This document shows positions 36,471-46,061 of a stretch of DNA of 64,000 bases, piece after piece (position 1 is the stretch's first letter; every line of letters starts with the position of its first letter). Where the stretch lies: NCBI RefSeq assembly GCF_907165045.1, contig NZ_CAJRAU010000001.1:1-64000 (forward strand), given 5' to 3'. Under the pieces are notes generated by a model. It searched no databases. It was not told where the DNA came from and saw only the letters and a program-made list of their open reading frames with translations. This stretch comes from Dyadobacter linearis (GTDB taxonomy: Bacteria; Bacteroidota; Bacteroidia; Cytophagales; Spirosomataceae). The translations under genes and the position numbers were made by a program.

Positions 36471-39029
36471 CTATTGCGCGGCTACAAGCACTTTGTGGCG
36501 CACCTGGCGCGAACCATAAGTCGCAGTGAGGATGTACAATCCGGGACTAAGCTTGGAGCCTGCCTTGACAGCCAGTCTGTTAGGTGCATTTTTTTCAGTA
36601 ATTACCCGCACATCCCTGCCACTCAGGTCCGTCAGATTGATCACCGGCTCCTGCCCTGCAAATTGCACGTGAATTACGCCGGCAGTGACTGGATTAGGAT
36701 AAAGTACCAGCTCTTCTGCACCTTCCATTTTCACCGAAACGATCTTGGAATACGCAAAAGTGCTGTCCGCATCTACCATTTTCAGCCTGTAAAGATTATC
36801 GCCCGCGAATGCTTTTTCGTCCGCAAATGTATAATTCTGCGTGATTTTGCTATTGACAGCCGCATTAACCCGACCGATATTCAGCCAGATTTTTCCATCC
36901 GGACTGTGCTGAACTGCGAAGTGATCGCTGTTCGATTCTTCGGAAGTCTGCCAGTTGAGCTGAACACTATTTTCGCTCTTTTCAGCGGTGAAATTGACAA
37001 GCGTAACCGGTAGCGGCGCGGCTTTGTCGGCCGTGATATAATAGGATGAAAGGTTGTTTGCATTGAAAGTGATTTTCCACAAAGCCAATACGCTATCCCA
37101 GCGAATGTTCTGGTCTGCCGGATCGATCGTATTTTCCGCAGTCCTCAGGTTACTGCCTTCCTCCCGCTGCCAGATACGGAGCTTGGATTTGTTGGAAGCA
37201 TCGCCTGAATTTTGGGGTAAGTTTTGCGAGCTCACTGCATTGAATGCATTGAATTCATCCTGACTCACGTATAAAGTAACGGTTGCATTGACATCGTTTG
37301 AACCAGGTGTGAACTTCCAGTGACGCTGAATATAAGGCTGACCATCATGGCTTTTCACCTGATTATCAACGGTCACGGACGCCCTCAAAGGTTCGTTCCC
37401 CGAGGATAGGCCGCTACCTTTTACAGTACTGATGACCCGGCAATCGTCGCCGGTAAGGTGGTAATCGACATTGTTGGGAACTACACTAGCCACTTGCTCC
37501 CCGTTGCGGGAAAGTTTCAGGTCTTTATAAAAACAACCTTTGGTCGTAACATCATCATTCACGAGTATATTAACCGGCTTGTTTCCCGAGTTCCCGTACG
37601 CATTCCGCCAGTTCTTATACGCATCGCAATCGCCTGAATAGTCGTCGCGGTTTGTGTAGCAGCCGTCTCTGCGGATCATATCGGACAAGGTAAAACTATC
37701 GGAATTGGAAGGGGAAGGTTTGCTCACCGATTTGCCTTTTACCCAGTTGTTGGTCAGATTTTTGATCGCAGCAACTGCTTCCTCCGACTTCATCGCATTT
37801 TCGAGGTAAAACAGGGTTACTACCTGCGCTCCGTGCGTGTAACTTTCTTCCGCCAGTCTCACAATAGACTCTACCCCAGTTACATAAGCTGCCTCATTTA
37901 CGTAAATCCTGTTCGGTAGATTAGAGCGCAGCAAGTCCAGCGCAAAACGGTGATCATAGTGAATATCATCATTGATCTTAATCCCGTCCAGGTCTTCTCC
38001 AATATCTTTAAAGGGTAAAGTACCTCTCGCACGGGAGAGTTTATCGTACACCGAACCGTGGTGCGTAATCACCTTAATATTGGAATTAACCCCCTTAACG
38101 GCGTCCTTGAAAATCCGGTTGGTTTCCTTCAATGTATAGGTGCGGAACAAAAACCAGTCAGTCCCGTCGGGTTGTTCGAAAGTACTGTTCGACGGTTTTT
38201 TTGGATTTACTTCGTTAAATGAAGAGTGGTTGCTTCCCCACGCAGAGTTCAATGCAGAGATATCGCCATATTTTCCTCTCAACCAAACCCGGTACGCAGC
38301 TACCATCGGCTGGGAATAATCTGTCAGTGCATTTGCCAGGTCCATCGGGTTTTCATAATGGTAATTGGTTGATCCCATTTCAAACTCACCTTCTCCCTGA
38401 CGGGTATATACGAGGTTCACATACAGCAGGTTGTTATTTTCCTGCAAATATTTGTAACGCTCCATCACTTCCCTTGAAAAGTTGGTGATCCGGTCTTTGG
38501 TAGACTGCGAGGCAAGCGATGTCATCACAAATTGCAGACTGATATTCGGCCTGATCGGGCCGCCCCATTTCTGGAAAACGGCTTCTTCTCCATGGTAATT
38601 GGCCACTACCATCCGCTCTTCCTTCTTCCAACCATCACCGGTATCGACGCCGAAACGGTCTGACGCACTGTTGGTTACGTCATCCCCGGTACTCACGGCG
38701 ATATTAAGCGCGATCTTCATATTGAGTTGCAGCGCACGTTTGATCTGGTCGTCGTACTGCTTCCAGACGTTGTATCCGTTACCGTTTTCCTGTTTGAGGA
38801 TCCTGGAAATTTTCCCGTGAACAGCACCCCACTGAACCGTCAGAGCGACGGCATTACAACCGAGGCTTTTGGCATCATCGATCACATCGAGCGCGGGTTT
38901 GTCATTCTCGTTCACCAGCGAAACCGCGAAGTAACGTTGCTGGGCCGACACGCTGAAAGCGTAAAAAGTAAGGGATAAAATACAAGAAATCCTTAAAATA
39001 CTTCTGTTTAAAAGTATTGGTTTTTTCAT
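36471..39029 (-). CDS. Secreted glycoside-hydrolase-like TIM-barrel protein with T9SS tail
   Basis: This 852-residue exported protein has a signal peptide up to SVSAQQR. Residues ~25-450 look like a GH-A clan TIM barrel: LGCNAVALTVQWGAVHG, then YVNLVYTRQGEGEFEMGS with a candidate acid/base Glu, and RIYVNEAAYVTG with a second Glu as candidate nucleophile. A glycan-binding-like middle follows, then a fibronectin-like segment (LPVTLVNFTAEKSENSVQLN). A T9SS sorting domain ends the protein (LVLYPNPVTAGVIHV ... SPGLYILTATYGS). A beta-galactosidase-like role is plausible. Its catalytic pair is inferred. Confidence 0.75.
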   Translation of the reverse strand: MKKPILLNRSILRISCILSLTFYAFSVSAQQRYFAVSLVNENDKPALDVIDDAKSLGCNAVALTVQWGAVHGKISRILKQENGNGYNVWKQYDDQIKRALQLNMKIALNIAVSTGDDVTNSASDRFGVDTGDGWKKEERMVVANYHGEEAVFQKWGGPIRPNISLQFVMTSLASQSTKDRITNFSREVMERYKYLQENNNLLYVNLVYTRQGEGEFEMGSTNYHYENPMDLANALTDYSQPMVAAYRVWLRGKYGDISALNSAWGSNHSSFNEVNPKKPSNSTFEQPDGTDWFLFRTYTLKETNRIFKDAVKGVNSNIKVITHHGSVYDKLSRARGTLPFKDIGEDLDGIKINDDIHYDHRFALDLLRSNLPNRIYVNEAAYVTGVESIVRLAEESYTHGAQVVTLFYLENAMKSEEAVAAIKNLTNNWVKGKSVSKPSPSNSDSFTLSDMIRRDGCYTNRDDYSGDCDAYKNWRNAYGNSGNKPVNILVNDDVTTKGCFYKDLKLSRNGEQVASVVPNNVDYHLTGDDCRVISTVKGSGLSSGNEPLRASVTVDNQVKSHDGQPYIQRHWKFTPGSNDVNATVTLYVSQDEFNAFNAVSSQNLPQNSGDASNKSKLRIWQREEGSNLRTAENTIDPADQNIRWDSVLALWKITFNANNLSSYYITADKAAPLPVTLVNFTAEKSENSVQLNWQTSEESNSDHFAVQHSPDGKIWLNIGRVNAAVNSKITQNYTFADEKAFAGDNLYRLKMVDADSTFAYSKIVSVKMEGAEELVLYPNPVTAGVIHVQFAGQEPVINLTDLSGRDVRVITEKNAPNRLAVKAGSKLSPGLYILTATYGSRQVRHKVLVAAQ

Positions 39030-39277
39030 ACTAAACTTTTAATAAATGTAAAGACGCGAATATAAAACGAGGATTCGTTGCGGGGAATAGATATTTCTCT
39101 GTCGTAATCAATCTAACACAAACCAATCTTACTTGTAGGAATTTTACACTAAATGTAAATTAAATTCTACCAAAAGATAATTATGACAAGTACAAAAAAG
39201 GTAACATTCTTCAAAAGTTTATTTTTGAGAATGGGAAAAGTGCAATTGCACAACCAGAAATTGTAGAGAAAGCGGGC

Positions 39278-39904
39278 TTAGTTTTGCATTAAACCAAACT
39301 CGGTGGCGAGCCGGATCACGGTCGCGGTATTGGGAGCTTCAAACTTTTCCATCAGGTTTTTCCGGTGACTCTCGACCGTGTGCGTGCTGATGAAAAGATC
39401 GGCTGCAATTTGCTGGGTAGTATAGCCGCGCCCGATGAGTTCGAGGATCTCTTTTTCGCGGCGGGTAAGTCTCGGTACTTCTTTCAAATCGCTGCCTGTA
39501 CCGCTGTTGAGCGCTTTTTGCGTACCTGCACACAGGAATGTCTGGCCTTGCATAGCAGCGTGGAGTGCGGAAATAATATCGTCGCCCAATGCATTCTTCA
39601 ACACATAGGCACTCGCGCCGCTTTGCAGGATCCCCATAATCACGGTCCTCTCATTGTGAACGCTTAATGCAACCACCTTCACCGCAGGATAACGCTGCTT
39701 TATCTTTTGGCAAAGGATAATGCCGCTCGTATCGGGCAGGTTTACATCGAGCAGGATCACGTCCGGCAACGACGTGGCGAGCGCCAGCAATGCGGGCTCT
39801 CCCTGGTCGAAAATGCCGGTAACTTCTATACCTTCACGCGCTTCCAGCAGGTTTTTCAGTCCCTGCAAAACAATAGGATGGTCGTCGACAATGAATACTT
39901 TCAT
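39278..39904 (-). CDS. NarL/LuxR-type response regulator
   Basis: The 208-residue protein has a receiver domain (KVFIVDDHPIVLQGL, phospho-acceptor in VILLDVNLPDTSG, K in YVLKNAL) and a C-terminal LuxR HTH (LTRREKEILELIGRGYTTQQIA, STHTVESHRKNLM). It follows the histidine kinase by 2 bp and is the last gene of the seven-gene leftward operon that starts at 46061. It presumably controls that operon or its target envelope genes. No target site was recognised. Confidence 0.93.
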   Translation of the reverse strand: MKVFIVDDHPIVLQGLKNLLEAREGIEVTGIFDQGEPALLALATSLPDVILLDVNLPDTSGIILCQKIKQRYPAVKVVALSVHNERTVIMGILQSGASAYVLKNALGDDIISALHAAMQGQTFLCAGTQKALNSGTGSDLKEVPRLTRREKEILELIGRGYTTQQIAADLFISTHTVESHRKNLMEKFEAPNTATVIRLATEFGLMQN

Positions 39905-39906
39905 AA

Positions 39907-41883
39907 TTAAATTTCACATTCAACAGTCACCGAAGTACCGTTTCCAGGCTTCGACTGCATTTCGAACTTTGCATTTAAAAAATCTGCCCTGGCCTTCACA
40001 TTAGATAGCCCGGCGCCTGCCTTTCCATTGATTTTTTCAGGATCAAATCCCTTGCCGTCGTCTTCCACGGTCACAAATAACCGCTCGCCGCTCTGCTGAA
40101 TGATCACCAGGATCTGCGAAGCGGCCGCGTGTTTCAATGCATTATTTACCAGCTCCTGGATAATCCGGTACAGAACGATCTGCTTTTCCTTCGGCATGGA
40201 ATCTTTGTAATTAAAAACCTGACAGACGAGATTGATACCCGTTTCATTCAGGTTTTTGCAAAATTCCTTGGTCGCTTCCGCCAGTCCGTAGTTCATCAAA
40301 ATCTCCGGCATCAAGCTTCGCGCGATCCTCCGCAGTTCATTCACAGCGTCGTCCAGATGCGATAGTGTGCGGCCCAGACTTGTTTTCAACTTTTCATCCT
40401 GCCCCACAGGTGCCTGCGAAAGTTCGATCTTGATACTGCTCAGCAAGCCACCCAGCCCGTCGTGCAGGTCACGTGCCAGCCGCGTCCGCTCCTGCTCCTG
40501 CCCTTCCAGCATCGCCGACAGCATTGAAATGCGGTAATCCTGTTTGATCTTCTGCATTTCCAGCTCGTGCAGCTGCTTTTCTTGTGTCCACAGTCTCTTA
40601 TTATTTCGGTAAAAAAGCAGCACAAGCACTGTTACCGCCATCAGGAACAGACAAACTACCGCAAGCAGCCAGTTGAGCAAACGGTTGTTTTTAATGGTCA
40701 AAGCGGCCTTTTCATTTTTTGATTGGAGTTGGTAGATCTTTTTCTCTTTCTCAGAAGACTGGTACCTGGCTTCCAGCGCCGCGATTTCGGTTTTGGAATT
40801 TTCCATAAAAGAACTGTCGGCGAGCTCGGCATATTGGTTCAGCCACTTGTAAGCATTCGCCATATCTCCCGTTTTGGCCGTGGTTTGCGCCAGCTCGTAG
40901 AAGTAGAGTATCCTGTTCTTGTTTCTTGGAAAAATATTCTCCTGAAAAGCGAGCTCTTTGATGATCTTCAATGCCCGCGGATAATCCTCCATAGCTTTGT
41001 AGGTAAAATACTTTTGCAGCATAATACCCTGGTACTCATAATTACGATTAAGTTTCGTCGCCTGGGCGAGACCTTTGTCAAAGCTTCGCAACGCAGCCTG
41101 AAACTGTCGCAAACGCGAATAATACATACCTTCAACCTGGTAGTAATCGCAGTAGTGCGGCAGGTCCGGATTTCGTGCAATAATAACCTTCGCACTATCA
41201 AGCATCGGCCGGATAGGCGGGTATTCTTTGAGGTATATGTAATTTTTTGCCCCGAAAATATAGGCATCGGCCAGCTCCAGTGACCGCGAATCGAGCCTTT
41301 GGAGTGTCGCGATCGCCAGATTGATATATTCCTCGGCTTTTTTGTAATCCAGCTGATTTGAAAAAATGATACCCAGATTCCGGTAGTTACTTATCACCCG
41401 CGCACTGTCGCCGGCTTGTTTGGCCAGCGGGATGGCGTGCTCGATAAGGATTTCCGCGTACCGCTTCTCATTGTCCAGCCTTTGCTCAATCGCTCCGAAA
41501 TTATGCCACGCCCGCGACCTGAAAATCAATGCTTCCTTACCTTTGAACTTCCTGAAAAGCTGCTCAGCGCGCATGTAAGCCGCTTTGCTTTTGTCAAAAT
41601 CTGTGTCGAAATAGGCTCCTGCCCTGTAAAATTCCGTCATTGCTTCTTCGTACGAACCGGGCCTGGCGAGCTGCGCAGCTTGCCGCACATATTGCAGCGA
41701 AACCGCCGTATCCTTGTCGCTGAAATGGTCGGAGAGCAATAGTAATGTTCTCACCCTTGCAGCCTCAGGCAGCTTTTGTTTCAGGACATTTTTCAGACTA
41801 TCAGGATAACTTCCAGCCCCGCCTTGTGACCGGGCAGGGCTGAAAATCAAGACCATAAGCATTAATAAAAGATATTTTCTCAT
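39907..41883 (-). CDS. TPR sensor histidine kinase (HisKA_3)
   Basis: The 658-residue protein has a signal or TM start (YLLLMLMVLIFSPARS) and extracytoplasmic TPR-like helices (~residues 40-390). One TM follows (LNWLLAVVCLFLMAVTVLVLL), then a coiled coil. The dimerisation domain has RTRLARDLHDGLGGLLSSIK with the phospho-His, and the HATPase has ELVNNALKHAAA and DDGKGFDPEKI, GAGLSNVKARADF. This is a NarX/DesK-like kinase with a periplasmic TPR sensor. It is 12 bp after the S41 protease gene, so its signal is likely connected to that envelope module. Confidence 0.92.
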   Translation of the reverse strand: MRKYLLLMLMVLIFSPARSQGGAGSYPDSLKNVLKQKLPEAARVRTLLLLSDHFSDKDTAVSLQYVRQAAQLARPGSYEEAMTEFYRAGAYFDTDFDKSKAAYMRAEQLFRKFKGKEALIFRSRAWHNFGAIEQRLDNEKRYAEILIEHAIPLAKQAGDSARVISNYRNLGIIFSNQLDYKKAEEYINLAIATLQRLDSRSLELADAYIFGAKNYIYLKEYPPIRPMLDSAKVIIARNPDLPHYCDYYQVEGMYYSRLRQFQAALRSFDKGLAQATKLNRNYEYQGIMLQKYFTYKAMEDYPRALKIIKELAFQENIFPRNKNRILYFYELAQTTAKTGDMANAYKWLNQYAELADSSFMENSKTEIAALEARYQSSEKEKKIYQLQSKNEKAALTIKNNRLLNWLLAVVCLFLMAVTVLVLLFYRNNKRLWTQEKQLHELEMQKIKQDYRISMLSAMLEGQEQERTRLARDLHDGLGGLLSSIKIELSQAPVGQDEKLKTSLGRTLSHLDDAVNELRRIARSLMPEILMNYGLAEATKEFCKNLNETGINLVCQVFNYKDSMPKEKQIVLYRIIQELVNNALKHAAASQILVIIQQSGERLFVTVEDDGKGFDPEKINGKAGAGLSNVKARADFLNAKFEMQSKPGNGTSVTVECEI

Positions 41884-41895
41884 TGAATTTCAAAG

Positions 41896-43311
41896 TCAGG
41901 GCAGGTTGCGCAACATGATTCCGTCGAGTGCGGCCGGGGTATCTTTCAGCGGCGACGGACTTGCGCTCTCCATTCGTTTCACAGCGCCGATCCTTGCATT
42001 CGGGCCGGCTGATACACCCATATCCTGTAATGCGGCATTCAGCAAGGTTTCGTTTTCATCACCAAAAGGCAAAAACGGCATGGACGAATCTTCTACTTTC
42101 CGAGTAGGCGTAATCCCATCAACCGTCCCGTAATCCGACTCCCCATCTGCATTCGTCGTTTGTCCCAGCATCATATAGATACCATATTTCCAGCGCTTTT
42201 TTTCGTCCCCGATCAAACTGCCGAAGAGATTCTTCCCCGCAGTATTCGCACCGATCGTAACTACCTGCATATAAGGCTTCAACCCGTTGATAATTAGCTC
42301 GCTTGCAGAGGCGGTGCCCCGGGAAGTAAGTACATACACGCGGTCGAGGCGGTTTCCAATGTTACTACTTTCCTGCGAAAATTTGTAATTCAATGCATCC
42401 TGGCCATTTTTTTCTTTCCAGTATTTAATATACTTGTCGTTCCATTGTTCTTTGTAAAAGATATCAGCCGCGCCTGCATTGCTGACGATCAGTGAGCCTA
42501 ATGTAACCGCAGAAGTCATATATCCGCCCCCGTTCAGCCGCAGATCAAGCACCAGCTCATTCACCCCCGCCGATTTGAACTGACCAAAAATAGAACGAAG
42601 TTCATTATCATATTTCTGCTTGTCTGCATCCGTTCCCGGCACGAACTGTGTGTAAACCAGGTAGCCGATCTTTTTGCCACCCTTTGAAATCACACTTGAA
42701 AAAGCCACAGGATTGGCCGCAAGTGCCGCTTTGGTAATGCTCACCGTTGATTTATCCAAATGCAAAGTGTTATTTTCAATAGCGCCTAGCGTCATTTTCG
42801 CAGATTCTTTGGAGCTCATCAGCGAGTTATAGTTGTCTTTCGTAAGCTGGCTGCCATCGATTTTGGTGATAATATCCCCCCGCGTCAATCCAACCTTGTC
42901 CGCCGGACTATCTTTCGCGACGTGGCTTACAAACAAGGCGACATTTTGTTTTCCCTCATCAATAAACGCAGGCACATAGCTCACACCGAATGCTGTAACG
43001 AGCCCATTAAATTGCTGCTGCAAAGCGTCAATATCGGCCGTGAGCATTGAGAACCGATCGTAAGTTTGCGGTTGATAAACGAGTTTGCTGAAATATTCCT
43101 CCGGACTGGCGGAGCTATCAAGTTGCTTTTGATCAGGCAGTTCGTCGTACCAGAAGTAGGCGTCGGCCATCATACTGTAAACCCATTCGTTGACAGAACC
43201 CTTATCTCCCAGCTTCCCGGTGAGTGTGTCAATGCTTTCCGGCTGGCAGGCGCAGCAAAAGCTGACCAGGGCGGTGAATAGTATTGCGCTTCTTTTTCTC
43301 AATTTTTTCAT
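41896..43311 (-). CDS. S41 C-terminal processing peptidase, lipoprotein
   Basis: The 471-residue protein has a lipobox (FCCACQP), so it is anchored to a membrane. An N-terminal helical domain (EWVYSMMADAYFWYDELPD) precedes a PDZ domain (~residues 110-200: VSHVAKDSPADKVGLTRGDIITKIDG). The tail-specific protease domain follows (GYLVYTQFVPGT, LVLDLRLNGGGYMTSAVTLGS) with the nucleophile Ser in LTSRGTASASELIING. It is the fifth gene of the operon and presumably trims a protein of this envelope machine or an associated signal protein. Confidence 0.88.
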   Translation of the reverse strand: MKKLRKRSAILFTALVSFCCACQPESIDTLTGKLGDKGSVNEWVYSMMADAYFWYDELPDQKQLDSSASPEEYFSKLVYQPQTYDRFSMLTADIDALQQQFNGLVTAFGVSYVPAFIDEGKQNVALFVSHVAKDSPADKVGLTRGDIITKIDGSQLTKDNYNSLMSSKESAKMTLGAIENNTLHLDKSTVSITKAALAANPVAFSSVISKGGKKIGYLVYTQFVPGTDADKQKYDNELRSIFGQFKSAGVNELVLDLRLNGGGYMTSAVTLGSLIVSNAGAADIFYKEQWNDKYIKYWKEKNGQDALNYKFSQESSNIGNRLDRVYVLTSRGTASASELIINGLKPYMQVVTIGANTAGKNLFGSLIGDEKKRWKYGIYMMLGQTTNADGESDYGTVDGITPTRKVEDSSMPFLPFGDENETLLNAALQDMGVSAGPNARIGAVKRMESASPSPLKDTPAALDGIMLRNLP

Positions 43312-43344
43312 GATTACCAGTTTTGATGTGGACGAAATGCAGGT

Positions 43345-44100
43345 TTATTGAGGGTGGTAAATGCGGCTGATCAGATTATCGATGATGTAGGATTTTGATC
43401 TCGAATAAAAAGTATCGAGCTCTTCGAGGTAGCGGTGGTAAAAATAGCTGAGCACCAGCCCGAGAAATAATGCGATAAAAGTGGTGTCAAAAGATACGTT
43501 CAGACTCTGGGTAATGAGCGGCATGCCTTCCTCGGTTTTCGCAAGGTGAAAAAGCCCGATGGAGCCCGCCAGGTGGAGAATTGTACCGATAAAACCCAGC
43601 GACGCGATTGCATTGATCAGAAACCGCGCCATTTCCAGCCGCCCTTCCATCTCCGTTTTACTATTATCAATCTGCGCCGTAAGTACGTGCAAAGTATCCC
43701 CGATAGACTGGTTATTGCGGTACTGCGTGCAGGCCCGCTTCACAAAATCGGTCAGCAGAAAGCTGAAACCGTGTTTTTCCAGGTCAATTACATTAAGCTT
43801 AATGCGCGCAACTTCGTCGGGCGACAGGATAAGTTGGTCCTGAACCGGCAACAGGTTAAGTTTAAAACCTTCATTCTGTTTCTTCAAAAACCGCTGGTAT
43901 TCCAATATTTCCAGCACCCCGAATATGAACGCCATATAAATGATAGCGTGAACAAAACCTCCGAAAGAACCACCGAAAGCCTCAAAAAAGCGTTTTAGCC
44001 CCGGCCCCGAAGTAATCGACGCGAGCAATATCAGGGCAAACCAAAGCATGACCGCTGCCACCAGACTGATCCCGAGATGATATAATCTTTTGTTGTTCAT
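43345..44100 (-). CDS. MotA/TolQ/ExbB-like proton-channel subunit
   Basis: The 251-residue protein has four membrane segments: LVAAVMLWFALILLASIT, HAIIYMAFIFGVLEI, INAIASLGFIGTILHLAGS and FDTTFIALFLGLVLSYFY. A cytoplasmic loop of about 100 residues lies between TM2 and TM3. The Thr in DTTFIALFLGL and the preceding TM3 (GFIGTILHLAG) match the MotA_ExbB domain. It is immediately downstream of an ExbD-like gene (45 bp), the standard order being motor subunit with peptidoglycan or envelope partner. The product would be the proton-driven stator of the complex. Confidence 0.85.
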   Translation of the reverse strand: MNNKRLYHLGISLVAAVMLWFALILLASITSGPGLKRFFEAFGGSFGGFVHAIIYMAFIFGVLEILEYQRFLKKQNEGFKLNLLPVQDQLILSPDEVARIKLNVIDLEKHGFSFLLTDFVKRACTQYRNNQSIGDTLHVLTAQIDNSKTEMEGRLEMARFLINAIASLGFIGTILHLAGSIGLFHLAKTEEGMPLITQSLNVSFDTTFIALFLGLVLSYFYHRYLEELDTFYSRSKSYIIDNLISRIYHPQ

Positions 44101-44145
44101 AACAAATAAAATGAGCCGCCTAAAAACGGAGTGAGTGGATAATTT

Positions 44146-45009
44146 TTAATTTTTTGTCAGATTGAATTCGCCGTTTTCCTGCATGGAAACCGTCGCCACG
44201 AGCACTCGGGGCGCGCTGAGCTGTAAAGTGGCCGAAAACGGTTCGCCTTTTTCTTCCCCTTCCGGGCTCTTCGAATACACTAGTCCGCGGACGTAAACGG
44301 AGGTATTGTTTTTGGTACTCTCCTTAAAAACCGCGTATATCTGGTATTCTCCGGGAAGTATTTTGTCAAATTGCCGCACGGCCTCCTGGGTTGTGCGCAG
44401 GTCGCTGCCGAAAAATTTTGTTTTGGACTTCCCACTGTCCCACTGGCCGATATCCTTTATTTCCCGGGCACCGCCAGAGACGCATTTGTTGTTTTTGCAA
44501 ACGAGCAAATCCACATTATCACCCAGATCTGCCCAGCTGATCTCGAACGAAACCTTGCAAGGCACGCCCGGTGGATCGCCCTGGTATTTGCTTTTTTTGA
44601 AATCGTCCGGCTTGGTTTCAGACGCTATTGACGGTTTTGCTACCGAATCTTTGGTTGATTCGGCCTTCGGAACAGGCGCAGGCGATTTGTAAGTGCTTAC
44701 GTCGGCAACTGTCTTTTGTTCAGGGCAATCGGTGCATTCGGGGCATTCGGTAAATCCAGGCATTGGTTTGTAATCAGTCAAAACCACCAGCAAAGTATCA
44801 CCCGGCCGTTTTGTCTTTAAACTGTCGCTGATCGTCGCAAAAAATTGGTTGTGCACCGTATCGTACGACATACTTACCTGCTGCTTCTTTCCGGGCGACG
44901 AGCCGCCTTTGGGAACGGCAATGAACAGAAAGATCACCGCTCCAAGCGCCCCGCAAATCACATCCAGAAATGATATATTGAAAATCTGAGGTTCCCGGTT
45001 TCTTGCCAT
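44146..45009 (-). CDS. ExbD/TolR-like subunit with novel periplasmic domain
   Basis: The 287-residue protein has one N-terminal TM with the charged residue conserved in ExbD/TolR: NISFLDVICGALGAVIFLFIAV aligns with the NxxPLxDVMLVLLIxFM pattern, with Asp16 in place of the proton-carrying Asp. The rest is periplasmic: a Pro/Lys/Ser linker (~80-130) and a beta-rich C-terminal domain (CKVSFEISWADLGDNVDLLV...YQIYAVFKESTKNN). There is no OmpA/peptidoglycan domain as in ZorB or MotB. It sits between zinc-ribbon and TolQ-like genes, 25 and 45 bp apart. Confidence 0.7.
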   Translation of the reverse strand: MARNREPQIFNISFLDVICGALGAVIFLFIAVPKGGSSPGKKQQVSMSYDTVHNQFFATISDSLKTKRPGDTLLVVLTDYKPMPGFTECPECTDCPEQKTVADVSTYKSPAPVPKAESTKDSVAKPSIASETKPDDFKKSKYQGDPPGVPCKVSFEISWADLGDNVDLLVCKNNKCVSGGAREIKDIGQWDSGKSKTKFFGSDLRTTQEAVRQFDKILPGEYQIYAVFKESTKNNTSVYVRGLVYSKSPEGEEKGEPFSATLQLSAPRVLVATVSMQENGEFNLTKN

Positions 45010-45034
45010 ATTTGAAATCGTTTAGCTTAATATC

Positions 45035-45313
45035 TCATCCCGCTTTCAGGCTGCCGAGCACATAGGTTTTGTCCATTACAAAGCCTCCTGCCTGCTTTAC
45101 ATTTGCCGCTTCCCGCACCGGAAAGCGGCATTCCGGGCATTTGGGTAAGTGAGCGCCGATCAGCGTTCCGCAATTCTGGCATTGTTTCTCCGGCATCTCG
45201 TCCACAGTTGCTTCCGGATCCGGAGCCTGCGAAAACCGGCCGTTGATCCGGCAGTGCGCGCATGTGGTCGCGTCGCTATTGTTGATCGTGCCGCAATTGT
45301 TGCAAACCAGCAT
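45035..45313 (-). CDS. Double zinc-ribbon protein
   Basis: The 92-residue cytosolic protein has two CxxC...CxxC zinc ribbons (CNNCGTINNSDATTCAHC, Cys4/7/18/21; CQNCGTLIGAHLPKCPEC, Cys45/48/58/61) and a short C-terminal tail (GGFVMDKTYVLGSLKAG). Because the other products of the operon are in the envelope, the ribbon may be an assembly or adaptor factor. There is no other recognised domain. It is 19 bp from the barrel gene and 25 bp from the ExbD-like gene. Confidence 0.75.
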   Translation of the reverse strand: MLVCNNCGTINNSDATTCAHCRINGRFSQAPDPEATVDEMPEKQCQNCGTLIGAHLPKCPECRFPVREAANVKQAGGFVMDKTYVLGSLKAG

Positions 45314-45332
45314 AATCGAAGTCGTTTAGCGG

Positions 45333-46061
45333 TTAATACTTGTCTCCGAAATTGAAGTGGTGTGTATAGCTTACGCTCAGGATCGTAGACACATTGCCGA
45401 CTTTTCCATCGGCACCGATCGCCGTACTGCTCCTGTTGTTGAGCGCATTGAATCCCAGATCCCAGATGATATTCACTGCCAGCTTGCCCTTTTCACCCAT
45501 TGGCACCAGCATTCCGGGACTCAGGATGAATCCCGGCTGAAAGCGGCGATACGTATCATTGATCCCGCTCCCGAAACGCACTGTCGAAGACTCGCTCCGG
45601 GACCCCACGCCCGCTACTTCCAGTTCCAGCCGCTGATTTCCGGCTAGTCCTATATTCAAGGAAGGTCCGGCGGAGGCGGTTAATCCGAATTTTTCACTCA
45701 GAAAACGGTACCTGAAAAGAATGGGTACGTGGATGAAAGAAGTGTTCTCTCGCCGCTTCACGAAGCCCACATAGTCGCCCTCAATCCTGTAATTGTCAGT
45801 CTCCGACTTGGTACCTTTCTGGATAAAGTTGACACCCGAAACGATCGCCATCTTATTCATTTCCACTCCAAAAACAACGCCGCCGTTCAACCCTGGCTTA
45901 GGCTTCGAACTCGTCCAAAGATCTGCGTAATCGGATGTGTATGAATACATTGACAAGTTAGCTCCGCCCGTTCCTCCAATAAAAAAAGAACTGCCTTGCG
46001 CATTCGCAGCGAAGTTGGCGGACAATAAAAACGCGATCACTAGCAATAATGGCTTTCTCAT
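45333..46061 (-). CDS. Outer-membrane beta-barrel (PorT-like) protein
   Basis: The 242-residue protein has a signal peptide (MRKPLLLVIAFLLSANFAANAQ) and alternating beta-strand pattern: GGTGGANLSMYSYTSD, VVFGVEMNKMAIVSGVNFIQKG, FIHVPILFRYRFLSEKFGLTASAGPS and the final aromatic strand SVSYTHHFNFGDKY typical of a barrel end. This is the OMP_b-brl / PorT type common in Bacteroidota. It is the first gene of the leftward operon, so its promoter (46062-46336) drives all seven genes. Confidence 0.8.
   Translation of the reverse strand: MRKPLLLVIAFLLSANFAANAQGSSFFIGGTGGANLSMYSYTSDYADLWTSSKPKPGLNGGVVFGVEMNKMAIVSGVNFIQKGTKSETDNYRIEGDYVGFVKRRENTSFIHVPILFRYRFLSEKFGLTASAGPSLNIGLAGNQRLELEVAGVGSRSESSTVRFGSGINDTYRRFQPGFILSPGMLVPMGEKGKLAVNIIWDLGFNALNNRSSTAIGADGKVGNVSTILSVSYTHHFNFGDKY

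Noticed and set aside
43345-45009. Zorya (ZorAB) defence system
   Set aside because: The second subunit lacks an OmpA-like domain and no ZorC, ZorD or ZorE gene is adjacent; the neighbours are a barrel, a protease and a two-component system.
43345-45009. GldL/GldM gliding and type IX secretion motor
   Set aside because: GldL has two membrane helices and GldM a much longer periplasmic part; here the protein is TolQ-like with four helices and the second is ExbD-like with one.
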